Shown: one piece after another, positions 1 to 12,400 of the stretch
Layout: each line of letters begins with the position of its first letter
Numbering within the stretch: position 1 is the first letter of the stretch
Source: Okeania hirsuta
GTDB lineage: Bacteria > Cyanobacteriota > Cyanobacteriia > Cyanobacteriales > Microcoleaceae
Assembly (NCBI RefSeq): GCF_003838195.1
Contig: NZ_RCBY01000011.1
Coordinates: forward strand, 1-64,000
Direction: 5' to 3'
Length of the DNA stretch: 64,000 nt
Made by a program: the position numbers and the translations under genes
The notes under the pieces: model-generated
What the model saw: only the letters and a program-made list of their open reading frames with translations
What the model was told of the DNA's origin: nothing
Databases searched by the model: none

Positions 1-845
<845 letters not shown>

Positions 846-3074
846 ATGAAGCTATTTAAAAAACCATCAGAAGAAACACAATCAACTCCAAAAACTGCTT
901 CTGACAATACTAATGAAATAGGTTTAGGAACATTTGGTGGTGTCTATACTCCCTCAATTTTGACAATTTTGGGTGTAATTATGTACCTCCGTTTTGGGTG
1001 GGTAGTAGGTAATGTTGGTTTATTGGGGACTTTGCTTATTGTCACTTTGTCCACAGCAATTACCTTTCTAACTTCTTTGTCAGTCAGCGCGATCGCTACA
1101 GACAGAATAGTCAAAGGAGGAGGTGCCTACTATATGATTAGTCGGTCTTTAGGTATTGAAACAGGCGGTGCAGTGGGAATACCACTATACTTTGCCCAAG
1201 CTCTATCAGTAGCTCTTTATACTATTGGTTTTGCAGAAAGCCTAGTAGATGCCTTTGGTGGTCTTAACCAACTATATGTAGCTCTAGCTACAACTATAGC
1301 AGTGGCAGTCTTAGCCATAACTTCGGCAGAGATTGCTATTAAGGCCCAGTATTTTATTATGGTCGCGATAATTCTATCTCTACTTTCATTTGCATTCGGA
1401 CATCCACTAGAAACAACAAACATAGAAATTTTGGGAGCTTCAGAGAGAGTATCAGAATCATTTTGGACAGTTTTTGCGGTCTTCTTTCCAGCCGTAACAG
1501 GTATTATGGCAGGGGTGAGTATGTCTGGAGACTTGCGAGAACCTAGCCGTTCAATTCCTGTAGGTACTTTGGCAGCCGTTGGTACTGGGTATATAGTTTA
1601 TATGGTACTACCAGTTGTCCTGGCTATGCGGGCGGATGCTACTACTTTAATCGAACAACCTCTGGTGATGAAAGAAATGGCTCTTTGGGGGCCAGCAATT
1701 TTGTTGGGAGTTTGGGGGGCCACTCTTTCAAGTGCGATTGGTAGTATTCTGGGAGCACCAAGGGTTTTACAAGCTTTAGCAAGAGATGGAGTTTTACCTA
1801 GTTGGTTATCTTTTCTAGGTAATGGTAATGGGCCAAATGATGAACCCAGGATTGGTACAGCGGTAACTTTAGGTGTCGCTACTGCCACGGTTTGTATTGG
1901 TGACCTGAATATTATTGCCCCAGTGCTGACAATGTTCTTTTTGACAACCTACATGGTTTTAAATGTTTCAGCAGGTATAGAAGGCTTTTTGCAAAGCCCC
2001 TCTTTCCGTCCTACATTTAAAGTCCATTGGTCATTATCAATGTTGGGAGCCCTTGGTTGTTTGGCAGTGATGTTTTTGATTAATGCTGTGGCTACAGTTA
2101 TTGCTGCTTTGATAGTGCTGGCAATATTTATCTGGCTACAGCGACGGGAGTTAGAGACAACTTGGGGAGATGCCAGACGCGGAATATGGATGGCCTTGGT
2201 GCGGGAAGGAATTCTTCAAATAGGTGAGGAGGATACTAAAAATTGGCGGCCACATATTTTAGTTTTGTCTGGGATACCAAAAAAACGTTGGTTGTTGATT
2301 AAATTTGCAGATGACTTAACTCATAATCGAGGTATGATTACGGTCTGTAGTGTTTTGCCTAGTGCGTCTCGCGATGTCTCTCAGCAAAGTGATATGCAAG
2401 ATACAATACGTGAGTATTTGGACAAGCGAGGGGTACAAGCTCTGGTGCGGGTAGTTACTGCTACAGATTTTTTTGATGGTGCTAAACTCTTAGTGGAAAC
2501 TTATGGCATTGGGCCACTAACGCCAAATACTGTTGTACTTGGAGATAGTCAGGAACCTTCCAGACGCGATCGCTACTGTCAGTTAATTGGTCATGTTCAT
2601 AAAGCTAAGAAAAATGTAGTGATTTTTCGAGAAGACAGCGATCGTGGTTTTGGTCAACATCGTCGAATTGATGTGTGGTGGGGTGGTTTACAAAATAATG
2701 GTGGCTTAATGTTACTTCTAGCATATTTGCTGCGCACAGATATGGATTGGCGGAATGCGGAAATTTATTTGAAATTGGTAGTACCGGAGCAAGCAGCTAT
2801 TCAACCGACTCAGGCAAATGTTGATCGTGTGATTCGAGATTTACGAATTAGCGCCAAATCTCAAATTTTGGTTTCTAATGGTCGTCCTTTCTATGATATT
2901 TTGCATGAGTCTTCTCAAAATGCTGACTTGATTTTTCTGGGAATTCGGACTCCTGGGGAGAATTTTACTAAGTATTATGAGGATTTACAGTCCAAAACGT
3001 CTAATCTTCCTAGTACAGTATTTGTTCTAGCAGCACCAGGTTTTTCTTATGGCGAAGTTCTCAGCGATCGCTAG
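846..3074 (+). CDS. SLC12-type (Na-K-Cl cotransporter-like) APC superfamily transporter
   Basis: Predicted inner-membrane permease of 742 aa. Residues from about 28 to 435 hold roughly a dozen hydrophobic segments. The N-terminal stretch, with a G-V-Y-x-P-S-I-L-T-I-L-G-V motif, then a conserved GGGAYYMISRSLG block and FAESL, is the hallmark of the cation-chloride cotransporter (SLC12) branch of the APC superfamily. The remaining ~300 residues are soluble and resemble the cytoplasmic regulatory tail of that family. Family knowledge suggests symport of chloride with Na+ or K+, so a role in ion or osmotic balance in a marine organism is an inference. An amino-acid permease is the alternative. 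The gene stands alone: upstream is repeat-rich DNA and downstream is a convergent response regulator. The ATG at 846 is supported by the start of the conserved N-terminus soon after. Confidence 0.85.
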   Translation: MKLFKKPSEETQSTPKTASDNTNEIGLGTFGGVYTPSILTILGVIMYLRFGWVVGNVGLLGTLLIVTLSTAITFLTSLSVSAIATDRIVKGGGAYYMISRSLGIETGGAVGIPLYFAQALSVALYTIGFAESLVDAFGGLNQLYVALATTIAVAVLAITSAEIAIKAQYFIMVAIILSLLSFAFGHPLETTNIEILGASERVSESFWTVFAVFFPAVTGIMAGVSMSGDLREPSRSIPVGTLAAVGTGYIVYMVLPVVLAMRADATTLIEQPLVMKEMALWGPAILLGVWGATLSSAIGSILGAPRVLQALARDGVLPSWLSFLGNGNGPNDEPRIGTAVTLGVATATVCIGDLNIIAPVLTMFFLTTYMVLNVSAGIEGFLQSPSFRPTFKVHWSLSMLGALGCLAVMFLINAVATVIAALIVLAIFIWLQRRELETTWGDARRGIWMALVREGILQIGEEDTKNWRPHILVLSGIPKKRWLLIKFADDLTHNRGMITVCSVLPSASRDVSQQSDMQDTIREYLDKRGVQALVRVVTATDFFDGAKLLVETYGIGPLTPNTVVLGDSQEPSRRDRYCQLIGHVHKAKKNVVIFREDSDRGFGQHRRIDVWWGGLQNNGGLMLLLAYLLRTDMDWRNAEIYLKLVVPEQAAIQPTQANVDRVIRDLRISAKSQILVSNGRPFYDILHESSQNADLIFLGIRTPGENFTKYYEDLQSKTSNLPSTVFVLAAPGFSYGEVLSDR

Positions 3075-3116
3075 TTCTCATTAGATAATATTTTAGGCAT
3101 AGAAGTCAATAAATCA

Positions 3117-3153
3117 GGAGCGGTAATGTAGATAAATTAATATATCCCGCTCC
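3117..3153 (+). terminator. Possible stem-loop between convergent genes
   Basis: GGAGCGG at 3117-3123 can pair with CCGCTCC at 3147-3153 around an AT-rich loop. It lies 40 bp after the transporter stop. No strong T-run follows, so termination is only suggested. Confidence 0.3.
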
Positions 3154-3239
3154 AAAAGTGTAAAAATTGGAGCAGGATTCTGATCTTTTCTGATCTTTAA
3201 AGTTATATTCTAGAAAAGTTTGTGGTCATTTTTTAATAA

Positions 3240-3638
3240 TTAATCAGGGGGTAATAATGACTTAATCTGACTGACAAATTCTTGATGATCCACTACTGGT
3301 TTAGAAATATAACTATCCGCACCACTTTGCTTCAAAAAAGATTCTCGATCACCTGCCATAGCATGAGCTGTCACTAATATGATTGGTATTTTATCCGTTT
3401 TAGGGTCAGCTTTAAGAATTTGAGTAATTTTAATCCCATCAACAGATTTACCCTGGTAAACACTACGAGCTAGAGAAACATCCATCAAAATCAAGTCTGC
3501 TTCTCCTGAGTTAGCCATTTTTACTACTTCTTCCACATCTTCTGTGTGCTTAACAGCTAAACCACCTCTTTTGGTCAAAATCTTGGAAAAAACTCTAGCA
3601 TTAACTTGATCGTCTTCTACAATCAAAACAGTTTTCAT
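3240..3638 (-). CDS. Single-domain response regulator (CheY/DivK-like REC)
   Basis: The 132-aa protein is one receiver domain with no output domain. The acidic pair is Asp9-Asp10, the phospho-acceptor is Asp53 in LILMDVS, the switch Thr is Thr90 in LVTAHAM, and the conserved Lys is Lys113 in SKP. All catalytic receiver residues are present, so it should accept phosphate from a histidine kinase or phosphotransfer protein and act by protein contact. DivK-type regulators have this shape. No kinase gene is adjacent, so it is an orphan whose partner cannot be named. It is transcribed toward the transporter gene, with an 870-bp AT-rich gap behind it. Confidence 0.92.
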   Translation of the reverse strand: MKTVLIVEDDQVNARVFSKILTKRGGLAVKHTEDVEEVVKMANSGEADLILMDVSLARSVYQGKSVDGIKITQILKADPKTDKIPIILVTAHAMAGDRESFLKQSGADSYISKPVVDHQEFVSQIKSLLPPD

Positions 3639-4515
3639 ATAGGCCTCCCACTAAATACTCGTAAATGTAAAAACCCCATTATAAAGTTTAGACTAAATTT
3701 TTTTATAGATAGGGAAAGCCAACTTAGTTTAACTAGTTTCAGTTTAATCAATTAAAAATTCCATAATCACTTACTAAACTAACTAAATAGCTATTGTTTT
3801 AAATTTTTCTAATGGTTATCTATGAGTTTTTGGACGTCTACCTAACCAGGAAGAAGCTTAATAGTCCAATCTTATTTGTATAAAGATTAAGAGCTTATTT
3901 TCTTCTGACTGCTATGATGATCACGAAAGTAATCTAGAAATACTACTTTTAGCAGCTCCAATGCAGGAATCTAAAACATCAATAATCATACATACTTATC
4001 GAGGTAAGATTTCAATTCCTTCAGCATAATAGAGGTTAACATACTTTACCCTCATGTAGTTGTACGACTACCTAAAGTGACATAGCAGATATTTTCGATC
4101 TGCATAGCTTTCAAAGTATTAGTTGGCTAAGTAGGTAATATTTTAAGCTTTAACCTAAGTTTGTGCTCAATCAAATATAAATAATTATTCCTATCATCAA
4201 CTATGGTCAAAAGATTTGAGGTGTGTTAGCTACGATCTCCAAAAAATCTTGTGTACATTAAAAAAAATAGAGAAAAAAGTTACTACTGTCAGGATCTGTA
4301 AAAATATTAAATTTACTTTGCCTTAATTAGAACAAAACATTCTTCAATACACTCCAATTAGTAAACTGATGCGCATATTAAATTGGGTAACACTTGTTAC
4401 TTTTGAGAAAATTTAGGTATTTCATGCTGAAAATCTTAAATTGTCATAATATTTGGACTTAGCCTCTCAATTGTGCTTTGTCATTTTTTATAAATAGTAA
4501 TCTAAATAGCAACTC
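3639..4515. other. AT-rich intergenic region without recognised gene
   Basis: This 877-bp gap lies between the divergent response regulator and gyrA genes. I see no ORF with family features and no strong structured RNA. It should hold both promoters. Confidence 0.5.
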
Positions 4516-7122
4516 ATGGCCAAACAATTAAATCTACTCTCCGGACAAGTCGTTACTGCAGCGCTGCACATCGAAATGCAGCAATCATATCTTGAATACG
4601 CCATGAGTGTGATTATTGGTAGAGCTTTGCCAGATGTCAGAGATGGACAAAAGCCAGTGCATCGTCGAATTCTATATGCTATGCATGAACTTGGTCTCGC
4701 CCCAGACAGACCATTTCGTAAATGTGCCAGGGTAGTCGGAGATGTTCTGGGAAAATATCATCCTCACGGCGACCAAGCTGTTTATGATGCCATGGTACGG
4801 ATGATTCAAGACTTTTCCAGTCGTTATCCATTAATAGATGGACATGGTAACTTTGGCTCTATCGATAATGACCCTGCTGCTGCTATGCGCTATACAGAAA
4901 GTCGTTTGGCATCTATTAGTAATGAAGGTTTACTTACCCAAATTGGTGAAGCTATAGTTGACTATACCAACAACTTTGATGGTTCTCAGCAAGAACCTAC
5001 TGTATTACCGGCACAATTACCTTTTTTATTACTTAATGGCTCTTCTGGTATTGCAGTGGGAATGGCGACTAATGTTCCGCCACATAATTTGGGAGAAGTA
5101 GTAGATGGCCTTATTGCTTTAATTGATAATCCTAATCTTTCTGATGAAAAGTTATTTCGATTGATTCCTGGGCCTGATTTTCCTACTGGTGGGGAAATTG
5201 TTAGTACTGACGGAATTATTGATGCTTATACTAAAGGTAGAGGTAGTATTCCTATCAGGGGAGTGGCCACTATTGAGGAAGTTCCTACAGCTCGTGGGCG
5301 TCGCACAAAAAGGGCTATTGTGGTGACAGAGTTGCCTTACCAGGTTAATAAGGCGGGTTGGATTGAAAAAACTGCAGATTTGGTTAATGCGGGTAAAATA
5401 GAGGGTATTTCTGATTTGCGAGATGAAAGCGATCGCTCTGGTATTAGGGTTGTAATTGAGCTAAAACGTGAAGCTGATCCTAGTGTTGTACTTCACCACC
5501 TCTATCAGCATACTGATTTACTTTCAAAGTTTGGTGCTATTATGTTGGCTTTGGTTGATGCGCAACCACGACAGTTATCTCTACGAGATTTTTTACAGGA
5601 GTTTATTAGTTTTAGGGAACAAACTTTAACTCGTCGCTACAGCAATGATTTGGAAATAGCTCAAGGTAGGTGTCATATAGTTGAGGGTTTGCTCAAAGCT
5701 TTAACAGATTTGGATACTACGATTGATATTCTCAGAAATGCTCCTGATGGTAGTAGTGCTAAGGTTAGTTTTCAAGAAAGTTTGGGTTTAAGCGAAAATC
5801 AAGCTGATGCTATTCTGGCAATGCCAATGCGCAGACTGACTGGTTTGGAAAGACAAAAATTGGAGGAGGAATATGAGCAACTTAGGGGGAAAATACAAGA
5901 GTTACAGGGTTTATTGAGCGATCGCCGTTTACTTCTAAGATCGCTGAAAAAAGAATTACGGACTCTAAAACGCAAGTATGGCGATCCTAGACGTACTAGA
6001 ATTATTGTTCAAGCGGAATCAAATGCTTCTGTTTCTCAACAGAAAAGTAATGTAGAAATTGGTAGTCAAGAAACAAATAAGGAAGCTAAAGGTAGAGGTA
6101 GAAAATCAAAAGGTACAGCTGTTGAATCACAATTTTTGACTTTGGAAGCTGCTCCACCACCGACTGAAGAGGTTGTTATAGAATTTACTCACCGAGGATA
6201 TGTAAGACGATTACTTGCTAAAGAATTTGAGAAGCATCAAATTGATAAAAAATCTAATATTATTATTGAAAATAATGATGATTTTACTATTAATATTATT
6301 GAGGCAACTACAGACCAAACTTTAGTGGTATTGACTCGTAGTGGTAAAGCTTATCCTCTGAAAGTAAATGATATTCCTTCTGGTTCTAATCGTTCGACAA
6401 CACGACATGAATATAAGGGTGTACCTTTAGTAACATTATTATCACTGTCAGCAACTAAAGAAATGACGGATGCTCGTCAGGAGTTTATTATTGCTCAATT
6501 TGTTTTACAGGAAGCTGAAGAAAATAAGGATTTAATCATGTTGACTCAAAATGGTAAAATTAAGCGTTTACCTTTGTCTGATTTAAGTGATATTACAAAT
6601 CGCGGTATAACAGTAATTAAACTAAAGGAAGAGGATGAATTACGTTATGCTAATTTAGCTCAGGTAGGGGAACAAGTAGTTTTGGCAACTTCTGGGGGGA
6701 GATTATTAAGATTAGAAATAGATGAGGAACAGTTACCTTTAATGGGACGTACTGCACAGGGGTCTCAAGCAACAAGATTAAGAAAGCAAGAGGAGTTGGT
6801 AGGTTGTGTGACTTTGGATGGAGAAAGCAATTTATTTTTAGTTTCTGAACAGGGTTATGGAAAGCGTATTGCTATTGGTTCGTTGCGAGTTGCTAATCGT
6901 GGTGGTATTGGTCAGAATGCTTTTCAGTTTACGAGACAAACTGATGTTTTGGCAGGAATTGTTGTTAGTAGGTCGGATGTAGTAGCTCAGATGTTAACAA
7001 CTGAAGGAAAAGTATGTGGAATGATGGTGGATTCTGTTAAAGTTTATGGACAGGATGATAGGGGGAATCGGTTGGTGAAGTTGGGGGCAAAGGAGAGGAT
7101 TATTAAGGTGGTTGGTTATTGA
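4516..7122 (+). CDS. gyrA: DNA gyrase subunit A (GyrA/ParC-type topoisomerase IIA subunit)
   Basis: This 868-aa protein is the DNA breakage-reunion subunit of a type IIA topoisomerase and works with GyrB (or ParE) to change DNA supercoiling. The N-terminal winged-helix region has the conserved stretch ending [16 protein letters not shown], the KYHPHGD motif, and the catalytic tyrosine Tyr126 preceded by Arg125 in [10 protein letters not shown] coiled-coil tower spans about residues 330-490. A hydrophilic Lys/Gly/Ser-rich linker (about 505-545) precedes the C-terminal beta-pinwheel. The classical GyrA-box (QRRGGKG) is not obvious; the equivalent region reads [13 protein letters not shown]. That and the presence of two GyrA-like proteins in many cyanobacteria leave open that this is the ParC-like paralogue. 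Start at ATG 4516 agrees with the family N-terminus. Confidence 0.88.
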   Translation: MAKQLNLLSGQVVTAALHIEMQQSYLEYAMSVIIGRALPDVRDGQKPVHRRILYAMHELGLAPDRPFRKCARVVGDVLGKYHPHGDQAVYDAMVRMIQDFSSRYPLIDGHGNFGSIDNDPAAAMRYTESRLASISNEGLLTQIGEAIVDYTNNFDGSQQEPTVLPAQLPFLLLNGSSGIAVGMATNVPPHNLGEVVDGLIALIDNPNLSDEKLFRLIPGPDFPTGGEIVSTDGIIDAYTKGRGSIPIRGVATIEEVPTARGRRTKRAIVVTELPYQVNKAGWIEKTADLVNAGKIEGISDLRDESDRSGIRVVIELKREADPSVVLHHLYQHTDLLSKFGAIMLALVDAQPRQLSLRDFLQEFISFREQTLTRRYSNDLEIAQGRCHIVEGLLKALTDLDTTIDILRNAPDGSSAKVSFQESLGLSENQADAILAMPMRRLTGLERQKLEEEYEQLRGKIQELQGLLSDRRLLLRSLKKELRTLKRKYGDPRRTRIIVQAESNASVSQQKSNVEIGSQETNKEAKGRGRKSKGTAVESQFLTLEAAPPPTEEVVIEFTHRGYVRRLLAKEFEKHQIDKKSNIIIENNDDFTINIIEATTDQTLVVLTRSGKAYPLKVNDIPSGSNRSTTRHEYKGVPLVTLLSLSATKEMTDARQEFIIAQFVLQEAEENKDLIMLTQNGKIKRLPLSDLSDITNRGITVIKLKEEDELRYANLAQVGEQVVLATSGGRLLRLEIDEEQLPLMGRTAQGSQATRLRKQEELVGCVTLDGESNLFLVSEQGYGKRIAIGSLRVANRGGIGQNAFQFTRQTDVLAGIVVSRSDVVAQMLTTEGKVCGMMVDSVKVYGQDDRGNRLVKLGAKERIIKVVGY

Positions 7123-7193
7123 TAGCAGAAGTAAGAAGGAAGAGGTTCAACAATGAATAATGAATAATGAATAATGAATAATGAATAATGAAT

Positions 7194-7291
7194 AATTACC
7201 TCTCCTTGAAAAGAAGAGGATTGACTAAAAGAATAATTTTTTCTTTTTTATCCTTTAAAGGAGAGGCTTTAAACCTTAATTATTCGGTAAA
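7194..7291 (+). repeat. Interspersed repeat, AATTACCTCTC...TCGGTAAA family
   Basis: About 98 bp running from aattacctctccttgaaaag through aggattgact and a tcctttaaaggagaggcttt hairpin to ttcggtaaa. Near copies occur at 20344, 21678, 21803 and 22910. Variants lie at 27840 (reverse) and 60103. Confidence 0.75.
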
Positions 7292-7523
7292 TTTTAACAT
7301 GAGGTTAGATATTTCCCTAGCTTTTACACAAATGATACTAACGGACATGATATTATTAGGTCTTAATTTACATTTTCAGTCCAAGGAAAATCTCCTGGAC
7401 GTGTCTTTTAACTGTCCTTATTATTAATAACATTCTTTTTCCAAATTACTATTATAGAGAATCGGAAAAATTATAAATCTCTTTGATAAACTTTATAAAC
7501 CAGGTTTGTTATAACTATATTTA

Positions 7524-7754
7524 GGGTTTGTGATCAAAAGTCTTTTAGTAGGGGTAGGAGACAGGAGACAGGAGACAGGAGGAATGGGAATTATAGAGGA
7601 GGTAGGAAGAAGAGTTGTCCGCAGATTGTTCTGCTTTTTTTGCCCTCAATACTAACTTTTTGAAGTTTTTATGCCAAAAACAAGCTCACTTTTTTCGCTC
7701 CAAAAAGGCTAAAACTAATACCATTCAATGCTTTGAAATTTAATCAGCAAGCCC
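7524..7754 (+). mobile_element. MITE, GGGTTTGCTGA-ended family
   Basis: This ~231-bp element starts GGGTTTGTGATCAAAAG and ends TTAATCAGCAAGCCC, so its termini are inverted repeats. Internally it carries a ggagaca tandem run. It shares its whole layout with copies at 16011-16235 and 42911-43148. The flanks are atttta and tagtta, so only a decayed duplication is visible here. Confidence 0.75.
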
Positions 7755-7763
7755 TAGTTACTA

Positions 7764-9329
7764 TTATTTAGAAGCAAAAGCTTCCCAACTAGATATCTGA
7801 ACTTTAAACCCTACATCATGAAAACGACGAATAGTTGTCTCTTCATCTTCAACCCAAAATTGCCGACCAAACTGTACTAAATGTTGTTGTTTTCCATCAG
7901 ATATTAATGCTCCTATTGCTACCTTTGCTTTTTCCAGATCACCAGAAGATTGTTCTTCAAGAATGGCTTTAATTTGTTCAAATAAAGAATCATTTTCAGG
8001 AATAATATTTACTGGTATTTGTAAGATAATTATTTGTCTTTGTTTCGCAGAACCATTTTCAGTTATTAATAATTCAGGGTCTTTTTTCGGAGGATTTTTT
8101 TGACTTTCTAATTGCTCTATTGGTTTTTCTACTTCTACAATAGGTTGGTTAATTTCTATCTCTTCATTTCTCGATTCATTTTGATAATTATCTAATTCTG
8201 TCACTGGTTTTTCATGTTGTTCTACTGCATCTGCCATTACCTTTTCTAATTTGTCTGCACCATCTACTAATAACTGATTTTCATCATCCTTCTTATCAAC
8301 TTTTCCAGTCAAGACTAAAAGAGAACTTTCTATTAGTAAATTTTTAATTTCTTCATATATTTTCGGAAAAACTACTGCATCTACCTGCCCAGTCATATCT
8401 TCTACTTGCAGAAATGCCATGCGATCGCCTTTTTTTGTAATATGAGGTTTAATTCCAGCTAACATTACCAATAATTTTATAACTGACTTAGATTTTTTTT
8501 CCTTCATTTCAGCAATAGAAATAGCATCCGAAATTTTATTTTGCTCCTGTGCATATTTGAGAGGATGGTCGGATACATAAAATCCTATAATTTCTTTTTC
8601 ATACTGCAATTTTTCTTTAGCTGGAAAATCTGAAACAGTGGAAGATTTAGGAGCAGAATCAAAAGCAGGCATTGTTTTTTCTGCCACATCAAATAAACTT
8701 AATTGCCCTATATCCCGGTCTTTATTTCTATCTTGCGCCCATTTCATTACACCTTCTAAATCTTTGATTAATTGGTGACGGTTTGATTGAATTTTATCGA
8801 AAGCTCCACATTTAATTAAAGATTCTAAAGTACGACTATTCAGAGCATTAAGATTAACTCTGTCACATAGATCGGCTAAAGACTTAAATTCTTCCCCTTC
8901 TTTTCTTGCTTCTAAAATTGCTTCTATTGCTCCTTCACCTACATTTTTTACTGCGGATAATCCAAATAAAATTTTATCTTTTGTTTCTCCTGTCGCTACT
9001 TTTGGCAAGGGAGTAAAATCTACTTCTGACTTATTAATATTCGGCGGTTCGACTTCGATATTAAATTTATGACAATTAGCAATATATTTTTGTACTTTAT
9101 CTTGATCGCCACTATTAGCAGTTAGTAAAGCTGCCATATATTCGACTGGATAATTAGCTTTTAAATAAGCAGTTTGATAAGCTACATAAGCATAAGCTGT
9201 GGAATGAGATTTGTTAAAACAGTTAGAGGCAACTAACCCATTTGCTAAGACAAAATTATGGTCTTTAGCTACTCCAATATCATAAACATTTTCTGTTTTT
9301 GCCAGCTTGCGAGAAACAATTTTAACCAC
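7764..9329 (-). CDS. dnaE: DNA polymerase III alpha subunit, C-terminal part with C-half of split intein
   Basis: The 521-aa product starts with a 36-residue C-intein (MVKIVSRKL... to ASN) followed by the extein residue Cys37 of CFNKSHSTAYAYV, the standard cyanobacterial DnaE split site. The remaining 485 residues hold the end of the polymerase fingers, the helix-hairpin-helix region (LADLCDRVNLN), an OB-fold (FLQVEDMTGQVDAVVFP) and a low-complexity Glu/Pro/Lys-rich linker before the C-terminal domain. The N-half intein lies in dnaE-N just upstream. Trans-splicing of the two proteins rebuilds replicative DnaE. The start is GTG at 9329, chosen because an AAGGAG ribosome binding site sits 8 nt upstream and the C-intein is expected to begin here. 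Confidence 0.96.
   Translation of the reverse strand: MVKIVSRKLAKTENVYDIGVAKDHNFVLANGLVASNCFNKSHSTAYAYVAYQTAYLKANYPVEYMAALLTANSGDQDKVQKYIANCHKFNIEVEPPNINKSEVDFTPLPKVATGETKDKILFGLSAVKNVGEGAIEAILEARKEGEEFKSLADLCDRVNLNALNSRTLESLIKCGAFDKIQSNRHQLIKDLEGVMKWAQDRNKDRDIGQLSLFDVAEKTMPAFDSAPKSSTVSDFPAKEKLQYEKEIIGFYVSDHPLKYAQEQNKISDAISIAEMKEKKSKSVIKLLVMLAGIKPHITKKGDRMAFLQVEDMTGQVDAVVFPKIYEEIKNLLIESSLLVLTGKVDKKDDENQLLVDGADKLEKVMADAVEQHEKPVTELDNYQNESRNEEIEINQPIVEVEKPIEQLESQKNPPKKDPELLITENGSAKQRQIIILQIPVNIIPENDSLFEQIKAILEEQSSGDLEKAKVAIGALISDGKQQHLVQFGRQFWVEDEETTIRRFHDVGFKVQISSWEAFASK
9222..9329 (-). other. Split intein, C-terminal half (DnaE-c)
   Basis: 36 codons, including the motif VYDIGVAKDHNFVLANGLVASN in two pieces (splicing blocks F and G), ending in Asn with Cys as +1 extein residue. 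The penultimate residue is Ser rather than His, as is usual for the cyanobacterial DnaE split intein. Confidence 0.96.
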
Positions 9330-9337
9330 GACGATAA

Positions 9338-9343
9338 CTCCTT
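9338..9343 (-). promoter_or_regulatory. Ribosome binding site fixing the dnaE-C GTG start
   Basis: On the minus strand AAGGAG lies 8 nt before GTG 9329. It sits in the 123-bp gap after the dnaE-N stop, so the two genes could be on one transcript but dnaE-C has its own translation start. Confidence 0.7.
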
Positions 9344-9452
9344 AAAATCTGTTCTATTTTTGCTTTTTTGTAATCCCAGAGAAAATCTAGAATTTCTTGG
9401 CATTTCAGGGGGTAATGAAATGCCTAAATAATCTGTTGCTTCAATTGAGGTT

Positions 9453-12400
9453 TTAACTGACGATAGGAAATTCCCATTCTGCTAGACTCCTTAAACATTT
9501 CAAATCTAAATTACGCTCAAAAATTTCATCAATAGGCAGCATTTGACCATCTTCAGTCATAAACTTATGTTCTGGTGTTGCCCGAATTACTGTTCCATCT
9601 TCCAGACTATATTCATAAACTTCCTGCATACCTCGATTATGCCATTGAGCGATTGGTTGTGTATAAATATATCCATTTTTATCTACCGTATAGACAGTAC
9701 ATTCAATCTGTTCTTCTACAATTTTACCAATAGGAATAGCGCCATATTCTACAGTCATAATTTCTGTCTCATAAGCCAAACAATATTCAGCGAATTTAAT
9801 CATTTGTTCAAACAAATCTTCTGCCACTGCAGAATGAACACCTCTTTGAGTCGCACCATCAATAAATATTTCTCGATGCTTTTCCATTTCTGAAACTTTC
9901 TTTTTACCCATGCAATTGTGAACTATAAAATCATTGGCAATAAAGTTATGAGTTTCGGAAATTGTCAAATCAAAAACTTCTTCTTTGCCAATATATTCTA
10001 TAGAAGTAATCTCATCCCAAAAAACCTCAGAATTAGCAATGGATTTTAATTTTTCATCTGCAAAAGCTGTCGCAAATCTATTAACTTTATGACGGGATAA
10101 ATTCCTAGTTGGAGTATTTTGAAAATTTAAACCTGACGACATAGTGCCACGACATACTCCGACAGCTTTATCTATTTCTGTCCAAGTCATTCCACTAGCT
10201 TTTTTAGCTTCTGCAATTAGGGTAATAATTTCTGGAGGTAGACAATGTTTAGATTGATTTTTTTCTCTTAGGGAGTAGGGAGTAGAGAGTAGGGAGTAGG
10301 AATTAGTAATTCTGGTTCCAGAAAATAGGAAAGAAGAAAAAGAACCACACCTTATAAGTCTGAGAAATTCTATATCTTGAATAACTAAATAACAACTTTC
10401 ACAAAGTTGCTTTTTGTAACTACTTAAATATGGTTCTATCAATTCACAAAACTTGAGCATATCCTCACGTCCTGTAATTTGAACTCGATAAGAAAGATAA
10501 GGTTTACCTTGATATTTTATCTTCTTAATATTGAACAGAGAAACTATACCTAAACGTAGAAGTAAATGTTGGATTTGTCTGACTAAAACTTCTGAGGTAG
10601 AGTTATATTCTGTATACCCAATTGTTTTGTTTGTACGGATGTTGTATGCAACGTCCGTACCATCTGTTGACCATAAAATTCCTAAGAAAAGTTGTAACTG
10701 ACTCTTAGACAAAGAAAATACCCAATCAGGAATTTCTTTATCCCGTGAATTAGCAAATTTGAGATGATTATCTACCCAATTATTAAAAGCTGAAAGAAAA
10801 CCTATACGAACATAACTAACTGATTTTTTGCCTTGATGTAGTTGTTGATCGATAGGTGCTAAAGAACCAAATAATTCTTCTGCACAACAATTAAAATCAG
10901 CAATTAATTCCGGATCACTATTACAGAAATAACCACAAGACGGACTCTTAGTAGATAGATACCCGTCACGTATTAAATAAGCAGTAAATTTAATTTGAGC
11001 ATCAGATATTTGACTGCCATGATTAATCGGAATTTTCTTTGGTAAACCTAAGCGATCGCCTACAGAAAAATCTTTTAAAGGTTTCCATCCTAAAACTGTA
11101 TAAAAAAGGTGGTCGTTTGTAGCCTTAATTTTCCGGTTTGTACGAGTGGTAATTTCCCAAACATCTCGCACACCATTAGGATGAATTTCTGTTATTGGTT
11201 TTTGCACAATTTGTTGAGTTTTGGTGTCTAAAGAAAATACTTTTCGACTTAACCAATACTCAGGTTTAGCAGCTATTTCTTTGAGAGTAACTAAGTTGCC
11301 TGTTGCTGCATCTATTACTTTTGTTGAACCACTCAAACAACGACGTAATAAATCTGCTTCTCCCAAAGAATATCCTGCTAAATCTTGAGCCATTTTCATA
11401 ATTTGTTCTTGGTAACAATTATGAACAACTACTCCTTCAGCTAGAAAATAAGGAGAAGCTTGGTCTTCCATTTCCAAATCAAAACATTCTGCTTTTCCTG
11501 CTTCTTCCACCGAGACAACATAAACAAGTCTGATATCCTGTAAATGATTTTTTTCGTATATCTTTATATCAGAGTTTTTCCGATTTTTTGGCTGAGGTTT
11601 ATCTAAAAAATTTAAGGTAGGTTTTTCCTGAGCCAACTTCTGATTTTTCCGACTGAAAGTATCTGTCTGAGAAATAGAATTTTCTGAAAGAGTTGTCAAA
11701 GGAAAATAGGAAATCTGTAGATAGTTTTCTCTCAAATTTTCCCTAATTTCTAGTTTCTGTCTATCTAAGAAATTTGTCTGTCTAAATAAAGTAGCTTTTT
11801 CACGGGAAAACTTCTGATTTTTCCGACTCAAAGTATCTGTCTGAGAAATAGAATCTTCTGAAAGAGTTGTCAAAGGAAAATAGGAAATCTGTAGATGTCT
11901 TTCTCCAGATTTTTCCCCATTTCCCCACTTCCCTCTATCTAAGAAATTTGTCTGTCTAAATAAAGTAGCTTTTTCCCGGGAAAACTTCTGATTTTTGCGA
12001 CTGAAAGTATCTATCTGAGAAATAGAATCTTCTGAAGTAGTTGTCAAAGGAAAATAGAAAATCTGTAGATGGTTTTTTCTAAAATTTTCCTGATTTTCTT
12101 GCTGAGGCTTATCTAAGAAATTTGTCTGTTTAAATAAAGTAGCTTTTTCCCGGGAAGAATCCAGATTTTTACGACTCGAAGTATCTATCTGAGAAATAGA
12201 ATCTTCTGAAGGAGTTGTCAAAGAGAAAGGGAAAATCTCTAGATAGTTTTCTCGGAAATTTTCCTCATTTCCCCAATTTTTTCTATCTAAGAAATTTGTC
12301 TGTCTAAATAAAGTACCTTTTTCGAGGAAAGACTCTAGATTTTTCCGACTCGAAGCATCTGTCTGATAAATGGAATTTTCTGAAGAAGTTGTCAAAGTAA

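Larger units (their letters stand above)
7123..7763. other. Intergenic region made of two repeat elements
   Basis: The gap between gyrA and dnaE-C holds a taatgaa tandem run (about 7152-7196), a copy of the interspersed AATTACCTCTC...CGGTAAA repeat (7194-7291), and a complete GGGTTTG-ended MITE (7524-7754) that stops 10 bp before the dnaE-C stop codon. The 79-codon frame at 7188 is repeat-derived. Confidence 0.7.

Noticed and set aside
7188-7427. 79-codon frame after gyrA
   Set aside because: Its first half is a copy of an interspersed repeat and the rest is AT-rich with no family features or ribosome binding site.
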